NCBI GenBank assembly: GCA_022495995.1
Contig: JAFEMH010000748.1
Span: 62,001-126,000, forward strand
Length of the DNA stretch: 64,000 bases
Reading direction: 5' to 3'
Source: Adenophora triphylla var. japonica
Taxonomy: Eukaryota; Streptophyta; Magnoliopsida; Asterales; Campanulaceae
Shown: in pieces, positions 10,440-21,600 of the stretch
Position numbering within the stretch: position 1 is the first letter of the stretch
Layout: every line of letters begins with the position of its first letter
The notes under the pieces: model-generated
What the model saw: only the letters and a program-made list of their open reading frames with translations
Database searches by the model: none
Told to the model about the DNA's origin: nothing
Program-made: the position numbers and the translations under genes

Positions 10440-11105
10440 CATGTTGAGTAGAAGGTTGGACTTACGATGACTGCCGGTGCTTATTATTGCCCGTTGAAGT
10501 GGGCAAGGATGACGGTCGGTGATTGCTTCACCATTTGGCGTTTTGGAGGCGCTTCGTGCCTTGGGACTTGTACTCGGAGGTGTTGGCTCCTTCTTGTGCC
10601 TTGTTTTGCCGTTGAGTGGGCAAGGATGATGGCAGTCTTTGAGGATATGCGATCTGTATGACTTCCCTTTCGACTTGTTGGGGGAGGAGCTCGGGCTTAC
10701 TTTGATGGCCGGTGCTTGCGCTGCCGTTGAAGTGGGCGAAGTTCGGGCTTACATCCATGCCGGTGCTTGAATTCTTGCTGAGGATGCGTGACCTTGTAGG
10801 GGCATCTTTTACATTGGGAAGATGACTTCGGACCTCCTTTGGGGGCAGTGGTTGAGTTGTCGTTGAAGGCGTTTGGAGGCGTCTGGCGCCTTGATATTCG
10901 GGCTGGGAGGTGTTGGCTCCTTCTTGAATTGCCGTTGAGCGGGCGGTGGTTGGATTGCCGTTGGAGTGGGCGAGGACCGGTCTTACGCTGATGGCTGGGG
11001 ATTGAGTTGCCGTTGAAGTGGCGATGTCCGGTCTTACGCTGACGGCCGGTGGTTGAATTGCCGTTGAAGTGGGCGAGGACCGGTCTTACGCTTGACGGGC
11101 GGTGG
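10440..11105. repeat. C minisatellite block R3
   Basis: Units with GAGTGGGCGAGGACCGG and TCTTACGCTGACGGCCGG, preceded by looser GAGCTCGGGCTTAC units, as in D. No gene is evident. Confidence 0.78.
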
Positions 11106-11220
11106 TTGGAATTGAAGGGTTAGGGACCATTGCACTTGGATTTGCTGGAAAAGGCCTTAGGACGGCCGGGGGCAAAGATTATAAGGGCGGGGAAAGTAAT
11201 TTGGCCACCCCTTGCAAAGA

Positions 11221-11310
11221 GGTCCGTGCGGACCAACACAGTTGCAAAGAGGTCCGTACGGACCACTTTGGTTTTACGGTTCCCGAGGTTTTGGACCGGG
11301 TTAAATAACC
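11221..11310 (+). promoter_or_regulatory. Putative promoter of aORF1 in C: paired palindrome plus TTAAATAA
   Basis: GGTCCGTGCGGACC (one mismatch) at 11221-11234 and a perfect copy at 11251-11264, 30 bp apart. TTAAATAA follows at 11301 and the ATG at 11422. The order is the same as in the LTR: palindromes, then a TATA-like box, then the transcript. Confidence 0.65.
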
Positions 11311-11421
11311 GAGGCCCCCTTCATTTCTTCTTCTTCCGGTGCGTGAACCGGCCCGAGAGAGAAAGAGAAAACTCCATTTTTGTCCAAAATCTTCCATTTT
11401 TCTTAGCTTGAATTGCTTGCA

Positions 11422-14418
11422 ATGGCGGAGGGATCTCGAAGGAGTCGTCGTCAACGCAGTCAGGAAGTGGTTGAGCAGCGAATGGAGCTTCAAAGAAATT
11501 GGATTTCGTTCGTTCCATCTTCGAAGAACCCGGATGTTTTGTATCCGAATCCGGAGGTGCACAATCGTCGCTCCATGAACGTCGGGGAGGTAAGAAATCT
11601 GTTCCGTTTTGATTCCCTGCTCGAATTTTTTGAATGCTAGAACTAGGTTTTAGTTTTTCGCATTTTTTTGAATTTTTTGTTATTTTTTATGCCTTTTGTG
11701 AAATTCTTGATGAATTGTTGAAAATAGACATGTAAAAATTGTGGGTATGTGTATTTTGTGCAGAAATGTGTAGATTAGCTCTTATTTGTGAAAATAAAGT
11801 GCCTATCTAGTGAATTGCATGCTTTGGTGTTTTGTACCTAATGCTATTTATGTATGTACATTGTGAGAAAAATTATCGTGTAGTGATAATTTTTGTGAAA
11901 AAATGTGACATGTGCCGTGTTTTGTGACGGGTTATATGTGAAAGTGTGTGCCGTGTAGGGACGGATTTTTTTTTTTTATGCATATGTGTCGTGCCGTGTT
12001 TTTGGGTGACGGACTCTGTGGGGAAAATATGTGCAATATGTGTTGTGTTGGGACGGATTTTCTTTTGAAAATGTGTCGTGTAGGGTTTAATCCCCCCCCT
12101 TTTTTTTCTTTTGAGAAAATGTGTACAGTGTGTGCCGTGTTTTTGTGACGGACTGCATGGGAAAAAATTATATGCATGATATATGTGAAAATTATGTGCA
12201 TTATATGTGCATTATATGTGAAAAATATGTGCATTGTGTGCCGTGTTTTGTGACGGGTTACATGGAAAAATTATATGTATAATGTATGTGAAAATTACGT
12301 GCAATATGTGCCGTGTTTTGTGACGGGTTATATGTGCCTTTATATTAAGTACTGTGATTGACGTACCTTTCTTTGTGTTTACTGCGGGGATGCGGGGCTT
12401 ATGGCCGGGAAGGCCAAGAGGATGAAGACTTCGGGGATCGCTCGAGGCTATTGTGGAGCTATGGCGGCGGATGCCGATATTTCCGTGGATGGTAGGCCGA
12501 GTCCCGGAGGCTGGTTTATGCTTCGGCCTAGGTGTGTTCGTTGAGAACACAGTGGAGTGTTCGACACGAGGAAGAACAAGAGTGTCTTCGTGGGTTTATC
12601 GAGTATTGGTGGGATACCACCCACCTTCCACACGAGTGGGGCGAGGTGACGGTGACGCCTCACCGGCTTTGCTTTGCGATCACCGGGCTTTCCTTCAAAG
12701 GAGGGTCGGTACGGTGGGAGGATATGATCTCCGATGATGTGTTGGCCGAGGCTGCTGGGCTTTGAGCCTCGTCCTCGCGAGGGCACAGGCATGCTATATA
12801 GCGATGTGGAGCTGAGGATCACGTCCGGCATTGGGGCCTACATCCGGGTACCGGCCGAGGTGACAGCGGAGCGATTGGCGCGCTCCTTCTTGTGGTATGC
12901 CTTTGTCCAGAGTCTTTGTTCTCGAACCACGCGACCGCGGCTCCTTTGCTCTGTTGGAGAGCTTGATTGACCTGGATAGGGTCTGCGACATTGCTTGGGG
13001 CGAGGCGAGGCTTGGGCGAGCTCTACTTCTCCTTGGACCGGTTTAGCGGGGGTGGCAGTTCGTTGGCCTGCTTTGACTTTGCTTTGGAGGTATGAGTTTA
13101 TTCTTTGTTTTTGATTTAGCAACTTGTCCTTTCTCCGTTGTCTTTTGCTGCTTTGAGCCTTCTCTGTTTTTGTCACGGGTGTGGTTTTATGAGGTTTTCC
13201 GGTGCTTCCGTGGGATAGGGATCCGGGGGAGTACATTCTTTGCGTATCTGCTATCTTTGGGGGTGGGCTCGTACGGCGAGGAAGAGGAGGACCCGGCGGG
13301 GGAAGCTCACCATCGCCTACGGGGATGTGCGGGGAGCGTACGGAGAGAGATAGCCGTGAGGGGTTTGTCTTGTTCCCGTGGACTCGGTATGAGGGAGATG
13401 AGTTCGAGGGGGCTCCGAGGTGACAGCGCCAGCGGCGGAAGATGCTTTGCGGGGCTTGACTTGTGACGTCATGTACAGGGGAGCGGGTCTTACGCGCGGC
13501 ATGGCCCGGTGTGCTTCCCGTAGCTCAGAGGACCCTCCCTTTGGGATGCTTGACTCCGGGATATGGATGTGCTTGACTTCGAGAGGTACCTTGGCGGTGT
13601 CGGTGCGAGGAGTTCATTTTATACGGAGAGAAGTACGGGGCCTTCGTGAGGAGGAAGGCGAGGACGCCGCAGTCTTTGGCGCGGAGAGAGAGGCGGCCCG
13701 CAGCTCCCCCAGGTTCCGATGCGGGGACCGGATTTCACGTACGTCCGCGGGGACGGAGTCGAGAGGAGGGTGTGCATGCCCGTTCGGAGCGAGCTCTGCT
13801 TGCATACAGAGTGGATCCCGACAGATCGGTGAGGGTGCTGACTCTTTTCCATCTTGGCATCCTTTACGTATTTTTCTCTTTTTGTTGTTGAGTATAAGCG
13901 TATTCTTGAGCGTTTCCTTGGCTGCTTGTTGGTGCGGAGTCCGGGGAGAGCCTACGATATGTGACTTCGCCGTTATGTGGCGATGAGATCCTTCGCGAAG
14001 AAGATGGCGTCGAAGATATCTGTCGGTCTTCGCGTCGTGTGCCGGCGTACGAGCCTATGCCTTCGAGGCACTCGTGGGCGTTCCTCCGCCTAGAGCCGAG
14101 CCGGAGCCGCGGCGGGAGGGACCTTTGAGGGGGCGGCATAGCATGGATGCCGGGACTTCTTCGGGAGCTGCAGGGCCTTCGAGGGAGCAGCCCTTTTATC
14201 AGTTCATGCCTCCGCATGGCGCACAGGGTGAGGGTTCCTCAGAGCCTTCTTTCTTTGATCCTTTCGCCGGATTTGATCCTTCTGAGTACTTTTCATGGGA
14301 GCCTCAGGCGGGTGCTCGGTATTCCGACGACGAGGATGTGACGGGCGAGTTTGCTGGGATGCCCGACTTTTCTTTGGAGGATCTTGGCGAGGATGATGAT
14401 GCTGAGGATTCTGATTAG
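11422..14418 (+). pseudogene. Antisense gene aORF1 of element C, four exons, PMD-like
   Basis: Exon 1 is 11422-11589 (56 codons, donor GAG|GTAAGA). Exon 2, about 12388-13089, holds the PMD-like core. Exon 3 is about 13204-13828. Exon 4, about 13940-14418, ends in an acidic tail (EDLGEDDDAEDSD) and TAG at 14416-14418. The acceptors of exons 2 and 3 are altered relative to D, and several indels break the frame, so this copy is probably inactive unless the indels are sequencing errors. Exon 3 encodes a conserved block with PPFGMLDS and FERYLGG. The protein would be about 550-600 residues. It is antisense to gag-pol. Function unknown; PMD similarity is by motif reading only. Confidence 0.72.
11590..12387 (+). 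other. Intron 1 of aORF1 (element C) with internal repeats
   Basis: GTAAGA donor, then an AT-rich intron with GTGCCGTGTTTTGTGACGGG-type repeats between 11890 and 12340. The acceptor, CTGCAG in D, reads CTGCGG here, a loss of the invariant AG unless it is a sequencing error. Confidence 0.65.
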
Positions 14419-14491
14419 TATTCATTTGCTTTCCCTCTTTTCATATCCCTCTTTTTTTTTTGTTTAGCAACAGACATTCATGGGTACCTGT

Positions 14492-14497
14492 AATAAA
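14492..14497 (+). terminator. Polyadenylation signal AATAAA downstream of aORF1 (C)
   Basis: AATAAA about 75 bp after the aORF1 stop, in a T-rich 3' region. The same signal sits at the same distance in D (25804-25809) and B (47465-47470). Confidence 0.55.
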
Positions 14498-14755
14498 ACA
14501 CACGTATTTGCATGGCAAACAGCATTTTATTCTAAGATGTAATGTCATTTTGTGATTCCCGGGAATTGTCCTAGAAATTGTTGCTATTATTATTTTTTAT
14601 TTTGTGCATGCCACGTGAGCTGAGAGTGCATTTGTGGGTAGTGTATGTTTGCCGGGAATGGCTTTGGCCAGTGTTTGGGCAGTTTGGAGCAAGGTTTTGC
14701 TGAGGACAGTGGCTTTTGTACTGTTTGCTGAGGAAATGGGTTCTGTTTGCAAGGA

Positions 14756-14829
14756 GGTCCGTACGGACATACTTAGCATGCAAAGAGGTCCGTACGGACC
14801 AACCTTGCTTTTGGGAAGGACATAAATGC
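14756..14829 (+). promoter_or_regulatory. Putative promoter of aORF2 in C: paired palindrome plus ACATAAATGC
   Basis: A one-mismatch copy at 14756-14769 and a perfect GGTCCGTACGGACC at 14787-14800, 31 bp apart with GCATGCAAAG between. A TATA-like ACATAAATGC follows 19 bp later, and the ATG is at 14919. Confidence 0.68.
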
Positions 14830-14918
14830 TTTCCAGTGTCTGGTTCTTCCTCATTTCCCCATTTGCAGCCATTTTCGAGCTTTCTTCCCCATTTTCTCTA
14901 GGAACCTCCATTTTTGCC

Positions 14919-16429
14919 ATGGATTCTTCGTACGTCCCTAGAATTTCGCCGAGGCTTTCGCAGGAGAGGCAAGCACACTTCCTTGAGCAGTTGAAAACAT
15001 GGATGCGGCGCCGTATGAGGCATGAGAGACGGGCTTTCGAGGTAAGGTTTCGTCTTTGCTCGGTTTGGTCTTTTAAGGAGTTGGTTCCTGATTGGGACTT
15101 GTTGCGGGCTGCCGCGAAGTTACAGGATGTTAGGAGGCACGTGTCTTGTTTCTCCTACAATGAAATGGTGCCCACTTTTGAGGATTTTCGGGCTTTGATT
15201 GGAGGACCGGAGGTGGAGGCCATCTCGCTTCCTTTGATTGGTGGTCTGCGGTGAGCGTGAAGCTTGCGGGCTTTCTTCGTGCTTCGTTGGAAGAAGTGCA
15301 GGCATGATCCTTGATTCGGGTCATATCGACATTTCGAGCCGCCGGAGCGGTTCATGGTATGATGATGAGTGACGTCTCTTGGGATGTATTTGCCTTGTGC
15401 GTGACGGCGACGCTTTTCCGGGTCGCCTCCTCGCATTTGTGATGGCGCTTTGCTAGATGTGGTAGGGCACCGCAGAGCCGGAGAGGATATTGTCCCGTTG
15501 GTGCCGGGGGAGACTCTTCATGGTATCGACCGTCCGGCGACCGGGGATCGTTTTATGAGAGGGGAAGCCCCGCTTTGCTCACCTTGTGGCTGCGAGAGAG
15601 ACTTCAGGCCATGTCCGAGGCTCCGACGTCGTTTAGCCCGTGGTCATTTGCTCGCCGACCTCTTGTGTTGGATATGGATCACCCGCCCGGGAGAGATGGA
15701 TGGCACAGCCTTGGTACGCATCGATCCGCCGGTGGGTTCCGCACTCGGGAGGATTGAGACCAGGAGGATCTTGCAGAAGGGTCCTACGTTGTCGAGTTCC
15801 GTGTTTGTCTTGGTCCTCCTTCTATATTCCGTCGCTTGTTTCCTGCAGCTTGGGATGAAGCAGAGCCTTTGTTGGGCTGGGATGACCTTGCTACCGCGGA
15901 GATAGCTCCTCTTTGTATGGCAGTTTCTGTGTTCCTTCTTGTATTTTCCGAGGGTATGGAAGTATTCCGCTTTTCCTCCCGTGGTACTCCTTAGACATCG
16001 GGAGCGTTGTATTGACAACTCAAGATCCGGCCCGGTATGAGCAGCGTGTTGGGCGTCCCAAGTGGTCTTGGAGAGCGTGCGTGCAGCATTCTGGGACCCG
16101 GTTGCCGTAGTAGCTATTGCCTTAGGAGTGCCGAAGCACAGTCCGACCCTTTGGATGTGACGGGAGACACTTTGTTTGACTACGAGACTAGGGTTGACCG
16201 ACCGACAGGGAGAGGTCCTCTTTACTGCACTCGCAGGGAGGAGATCCGAGCCGAAGCACGGGCGAATGAAGCCCTGAGAGCTACTGGATTATTTGACTCT
16301 ACGGGGAGGACCCCAGATCTCGGACTGAGAGACGCAGAGTTGGTTTACGTGGAGCGAAAGAAGACTCGCCGGGGACGAGGGAAGAAAGGAAAGAATGGCG
16401 AGGGGACAAGCGCAGATGGCGCGGAATGA
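14919..16429 (+). pseudogene. Antisense gene aORF2 of element C, PMD/DUF7745-like
   Basis: ATG at 14919 starts MDSSYVPRISPRLSQERQ. A block with CFSYNEMVPTFEDFRALIGG and a later FALCVTATLF...DVVGHRRAGEDIVPLV stretch resembles the PMD/DUF7745 group of plant transposon-linked proteins. The C-terminus is basic (KKTRRGRGKKGKNG), with TGA at 16427-16429. Frameshifts near 15250, 15440 and 15990 split it. It is transcribed away from aORF1, in the same direction, with 500 bp between them, and it ends tail-to-tail with integrase. Function unknown; the family call is tentative. Confidence 0.62.
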
Positions 16430-16844
16430 CCTCCTAGGTATCCATTCATTGCATTGCAAACACATTATTAGTTAAATGTATTAAGCTGTCTTTTAGCATG
16501 TTGTGAACTTGAGAGTAGACCGTGCTTGAACTCATCAAGAAATGTTGTAACCGTTAGTGATTTGTGATTTACTTTTAAAGCTTTGTCGAGACGCAAGATC
16601 TTTTGTTTGCCCTTGCTTCTGTTGTGCACTTCGTCGGCGTCCATCTTTGGACTTTTCTGTTGCATTCGCGGACTGAAGCAGTCTGGGCCCTGACGGCAAT
16701 CTCCTTTGCTGAGGCTTTGTGCTTGGCTGAGAGGTTGAATGCTCCCTTGACAAGTCGTTTTGACGGTCTTTTCCGTAGCTTCCTTGCCGCTTGTTGGCGT
16801 CGGGCTCTTGACCTCCTTTTCGCAGCTTCTGCTTGAGCTTCTTT

Positions 16845-16990
16845 TATTTATTGTTTTTTTTTTTTTTTGTGAGCCCTTGCTCGAGATCTCTTTTTTTTTT
16901 TGTGAGCCCTTGCTCGAGCTCTTTTTTTTTATTTTTTTTGTGAGCCCTTGCTCGAGCTCTCTTTTTTTTGTTTTGTTTTTTTTTTGAAGC
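16845..16990. repeat. T-rich repeats with GTGAGCCCTTGCTCGAGCTC (element C)
   Basis: Three to four units of a 20-bp word holding the 8-bp palindrome GCTCGAGC, separated by T10-T12 runs. It lies between the converging 3' ends of aORF2 and integrase. D (28130-28252) and B (45006-45112) have the same block. On the element's sense strand it is A-rich. Confidence 0.8.
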
Positions 16991-17212
16991 GCGTGAGGGC
17001 GAAGACAAGCCCCTGGCTTGGAAACAGCCACGAGTCACCGTTTGATGCCGAGTGACCCTGATGTCCTTTGATGTTGCCGCCGTCGTTTGACTTGGTCGAG
17101 GTGACCGCTGGGGCGTGTTCTTGAAAAGTGCGGAGCTTGATGGAGGTCTTTGGATTGACATTCAAACTTTTGACTTTTTTGTGTATTTTTAGACCGGACC
17201 AATTAAGGTTGC

Positions 17213-18548
17213 CTACGTCCCCTGACTAGAGGGCTCAGGTCTGCGTAGTTCGACACTACATGGAGTGCCAAGAGATGCACAGCTGTTCTTCTTCAGCGAA
17301 GTATCTCGCGGTTTGCTTCCGTTGACCGGATTCATGAAGGGATTGCCGTCTAGGTCCGCGCCTTCACGGCGCCTCCGGAGAAGATCTTTTGAACCACCGA
17401 AAGGGCCGATCCATGTGGGTTCCCATTTTCCCAATGGGTTAGTTCGAGTGGGAGGCTTTTCTTTGAGTACAAGGTCACCTTCCCGATGTCTCGGGATTTG
17501 ACTTTCTTGTCGAAAGCTCTAGCCATCCCGCTTTGATAGGCTCGGACGTGTTCCATGGCCTTTAGTCGTCGCTCGTCTAGCAGAGCCAATTGGCCGTGTC
17601 GACTTCGGAGCCATTCAACTTCATTGATGTCATTTTCCAAAGAAGACTCGGAGTGAGGGAATTTCAACTCGATGGGAAGGACTCCGCTTCCATCCCGTAG
17701 GTCGTGGCAAATGGGGTTTCTCCCGTGGCCGTTTCCGACCGATGTGCAGTAGCCCCAAAGTGCAAGGTGCAGCTTCTCGGGCCAATCTCGTCCTCGGGTG
17801 GTCATTTTTCGGATGATCCGTTCGAGGGTTTTGTTTGCCGCTTCCACGGCGCCGTTTGTTTGTGGCCGATAGGGAGAAGATTTGTGACGTGTGATCTTGA
17901 ATTCAGCCAGCTAGCCGTCGAATTCCCCTTCGAAGTGTGAGCCGTTGTCCGATATGACCTCATTTGGGATGCCGTATCGGCGCATGATGTTTTCTTTGAG
18001 GAAATGCGCGACCTTCTGGAGGTGAGTACCTCAGGACTTGGCTTCGACCCATTTGGTGAAGTAGTCGATGGCTACTAAGATGAACTCGCGACCGTTGCCG
18101 CTCGGGCGGAGCGATTTTCCCGATGACGTCAATTCCCAAGTGGCAAAGCGGCCAAGGTGTAGTCATGCAAAGAGGAGATCGTGGGGTGGTAGATGATTGA
18201 GGTTGGAGAACCGTTGGCACTTGTCGCAGCTCTTCGGACAAAGTGGATGCAATCCGCCTCCATGGAGATCCAAGAGTAGCCCATCCCGAGAATGATTTGC
18301 ATCGTGGCTCGCGTTCATGTGGGGACCGCAAGCCCCATTGTGGACTTCGTTCATGAACTTGTCTCATTTCTTCTTGGCTGACGCAGCGTAGGAGTGGCCC
18401 GTGGTAGCGTTTCTTGTATAGCATGTCCCCGAGGATGACGAAGTGAGAGGCGAGGCGTTTTAGAGCCATGATGCTCTTGGTTTTGACCCCTCCTGTGTGT
18501 TGACCTTCCTTGTTCATGAAGGTGGTTTCCCCGCTCTTGAGGTGTGGG
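17213..18548 (-). pseudogene. pol: Integrase of element C
   Basis: This encodes Tat-type integrase for inserting element cDNA. In sense order I see ALKRLASHFVILGDMLYKKR, then the zinc-binding part (VHNGACGPHMN ... CDKCQRF) and the catalytic core. The core has Asp in GIDVIGKI, Asp in SDNGSHFEG and Glu in GAVEAANK. The C-terminal part reads KWEPTWIGPF, SGGAVK and DGNPFMNPVNG. Several indels break the frame. It follows the linker directly because RT and RNase H are deleted. Confidence 0.85.
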
Positions 18549-18568
18549 AAGATCCGTTTGTGCCGGAA
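18549..18568 (-). other. RT/RNase H deletion scar in element C
   Basis: In B, the sequence TTCACCGGCAC (about 41484-41494) and TAACCGGATCTTCC (about 43447-43460) flank RT and RNase H. In C the two flanks are joined within this segment, at a short CCGG/ACGG overlap. D shows the equivalent join at about 29808-29832. Confidence 0.7.
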
Positions 18569-19810
18569 ATGGCTTCCGACTTTGCGTCTCTTTCGCTCTT
18601 CAAAGAATCTTGCAAATCGTTGTGATTAAAACCTTCTCGGCACTTGGGCCCGGTTTTTCTCTCGTTTGACAACATGCTTAAATATGTGCTTAATGTATTG
18701 TTCGTTTAATGTGTCCGCTTCTTTATCAAGTGAATCGTTATTAACGGTTTGTGTGTTAGTTAATTTATCGCTTGTTAAAGATGCAATGAGAGGATACTTA
18801 AAGATCGAAGCATTCATTAAGAGCATACGGGAATACATTATTGGCAATGAGTTCGTAATCTTCTCGGCGCGTGAGGCCATCGATGACTCGAGACTCAAAT
18901 TCAAAGCTAATGGACTCAAGATGAGTTTTGACACTAGACTCTAGGACTCGAGGGGTCGACCAAGTTGTTCGATCATGTCCTTTTGGCCGGGCGTAGGTCC
19001 GAGAAGGTGGCCCAGCTTATTGAGTGGCAAATGAGCTTGATAGGAGATGGGGCTTGAAAGGCTCTATGTCACCGTTCCCGATCATTGCTATCACAGAGTT
19101 ATCGAAACAAAATCGATTAGATCCGGCATCTCGATTTCTTCTTTGAAGAGCGTGTGTAGCAATGGTTCATCCCAAGCATCGTCGCGGAGTCTCTTGCTTT
19201 GGTCTTGGGCATTACTAGCTCGAATGCACTCGTCCCGCTTGTTGAAGGCAGTGGTTGTTGACAGAGAGTTTTTCGAATTCTTCCGCCAAAGAGGGGGTTT
19301 TCCCGAACCAAAATTCGCCGTGAATAGTGGTGGTGTGGATCCCGGCAGTGGGCGGTGTGTCGAGGAATGCTCTTCTGACAGGATTTGGCTTGAGGCCTCC
19401 GAATCTTGCCAGTTCTCGCGGAGCTTGTCCATGGTTGTCGGCCGCCTTTGTTTGGCGCCGATCGCCTGTTCCCTTTTCCGGATCTTCTTCCAAGTTGCCG
19501 CCTTCCTTGTGAAGTACTTGGTCATGTCGAAGCCGTAAGGACGAAGATCTGAGATTGCGTGCAAGCCTCTTTTGTTATCTCGTGGAGCGTTTTCGTGCAG
19601 CCTCGCTTGTCCTCCGCAATGTGTTCGGGAGTAGGAGAGTATCCCGTGCCATGCAAGGTATTCTGTTCTTTGATATTGATGATCTCGTTGAGTGCCCCGA
19701 TGGCGTTTCCCAAACCGAGCCCCGGGATGTAGTTCATGTGCTTCATCATTTTCATCGGGGGAGGAATCTTGTCCCAAATCAAAGGCAAATCTATGTGGCA
19801 CACCTGGGCC
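18569..19810 (-). pseudogene. pol: Protease-to-RT linker of element C
   Basis: Minus-strand coding remnants between protease and the deletion scar, including KYFTRKAATWKKIRKREQ and EIEMPDLIDFVS. B has the matching stretch at 40500-41430, where it leads into RT. No catalytic domain is recognised. Confidence 0.6.
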
Positions 19811-20430
19811 TTTGGGCTCTCGATGGTGAACCCTGTGAGCATCATGCCGTCATCATCGTGTTTGATCTCTAAAACCGGGACGCCGTTGGTGTCGGTCCTT
19901 TCAGTGACTATGCTGTCGCCGTAGATGATGGTCAGATCTGTTCCTTGGATGAACTTTACGCATTGATGGAGAGTAGATGCCACCCCATTGATCTGATGTA
20001 GCCAAGGGCGTCCCAAAATGGCGCAAGTGAAGGTGATCGGGATGTCGATGACTTGGAAGTCCTGTCTGACCATTTTGTTTTCCGAACCACAAGTTCAAAG
20101 TGGCTATTCCCAAGACCGGGCGGGATGTTGAGTCGTATGCCTTGATTGCTCGAGTCGAGGGTTTTAGATCAGCTGCTTGATCCCTAGCAAATCCATCATT
20201 TTGGCTGGAAGGACGTTCATGGATGATCCCCCATCTACCAAGACCCGAGGGAGACGGCGTCGTCCGCTTGAACCGTTATGTAGAGAGGCTCGTTGTGGTC
20301 GCCCCAAATTTTGGAAGGTCGAGCTCGTGAAGGTGATGATATTGCTGTAATTGACGTTGCCAATCATCCGAACCGCTTCATCGTGTGTCACCGTGATGGG
20401 AACCATGGTCCGGGCCAGGCTTTCTTCCAA
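19811..20430 (-). pseudogene. pol: Aspartic protease of element C
   Basis: The sense order is VLVDGGSSMNVLPAKMM (catalytic Asp-Gly region) followed by ITFTCAILGRPWLHQ and STLHQCVKFIQG, the usual two halves of the Tat protease. The two parts lie in different frames near 20070-20165, so an indel interrupts it. Confidence 0.82.
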
Positions 20431-21600
20431 CTTGAGCTTGTGCGGTAAGATGAAGTGAGTAAGGACCAGAGCGAGATGTTAGCCCGAGTGCGCTGAGCCA
20501 GTGTCAAGACAGGATCTTCAACCTTTCGGGTCCAAGGTTTCAGCCTTCTTTGGCGTAGGGTCCCTTTTCGCCCGTGGCTCGTGTATGGCCGGCCTTTTGT
20601 CCGTCCGTGGAGGATTCACTGGGATTTGACCGAACGTGTCGAACATTCACCTCTGGACTTATGGTTTTGCTTGTCTCTCCCGTTTCGGAGCGGGAGGAGC
20701 CTCGATTGGCGTAAGGCCAGCATCGCGCATTTCAATTCGTTCACTGTCATGGCTTTTACCGAAGCATCAATAGTGGCTTTGAGATCTTCCCAAGACAGGG
20801 TTGGATTATCTCGGACCTTCGGGCCTTCGGTTGCGGTGCGAAGCTCGTCCCAAACCTCGATCATGGAGCAAACATTGCCGTGGCCCCGTGCGTAACTAGG
20901 CCGGGAGATTTGGCCGGAGTAGATGACATAGTAGTCAAACTTTCCCGAGGGTTCTCCAAGGGTTCCGACCGTGGGATCACCGTATTCATACCTCTTTTTC
21001 GCTTTTGTTGAGAAGATAGCTTCTTCTTTCGTCGAGGACGGCCCTCGTTCATCGCATCCCGGAATTCCATTTCCGCACAAGCACCGCAATCGCAGACGTC
21101 CCACCGATGTGTTCGTTGTTCGGGCGGTGGTACCGGGACCTCGTGAGGCCGGATGGGCAAGCTTTCCTCTCGGGAAGGTCTTGTGGTCTTACGTCATAAC
21201 CGCATGGCTCGTACGAGGGTAACAGTTGACTTCTCGGGAGACAATGAGAGACGTTAGAGGCCGTAGGAGCGGTCATGGCTTGGGAAGCCCCGTGTAGTCG
21301 GGTGGCTAAGGTTCCGAAGTGGTGCATGGCACCTTCGATCCAGGCTTGTTGCTCACCTTGACGTTTCTCAATAGCCATGAGGACCTCGCCAAACTTCTTC
21401 CAATGTTGGGAAATTTCTTGGGGGTAAGGTCCCGTTCTCATCGTTGTTATCCACCGACTTGGCCACGGGAATTGACTGACCGTCCCGGTGACAGAGAGGT
21501 GGGTAGGACCTTGCCGTTTTGACACCGGGAGACGGGTTCCCTGGTACTCTCGACCACTCTCGTTAGCCGGAGGGGGTGATGGGCAAGGTTTAGACACGTG
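20431..21600 (-). pseudogene. Gag-like N-terminal region of element C, no capsid domain seen
   Basis: The start of this stretch (from about 21600) matches the start of D's gag at the DNA level. It then reads EISQHWKKFGEVLMAIEKRQ and, later, EYGDPTVGTLGEPSGKFDYY and TLSWEDLKATIDASVKAMTV. The region is about 1.2 kb, against about 2.2 kb in D, and I find no equivalent of D's capsid-type segment. It is either a diverged Gag or a shortened one. B has the same short version. Confidence 0.55.
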
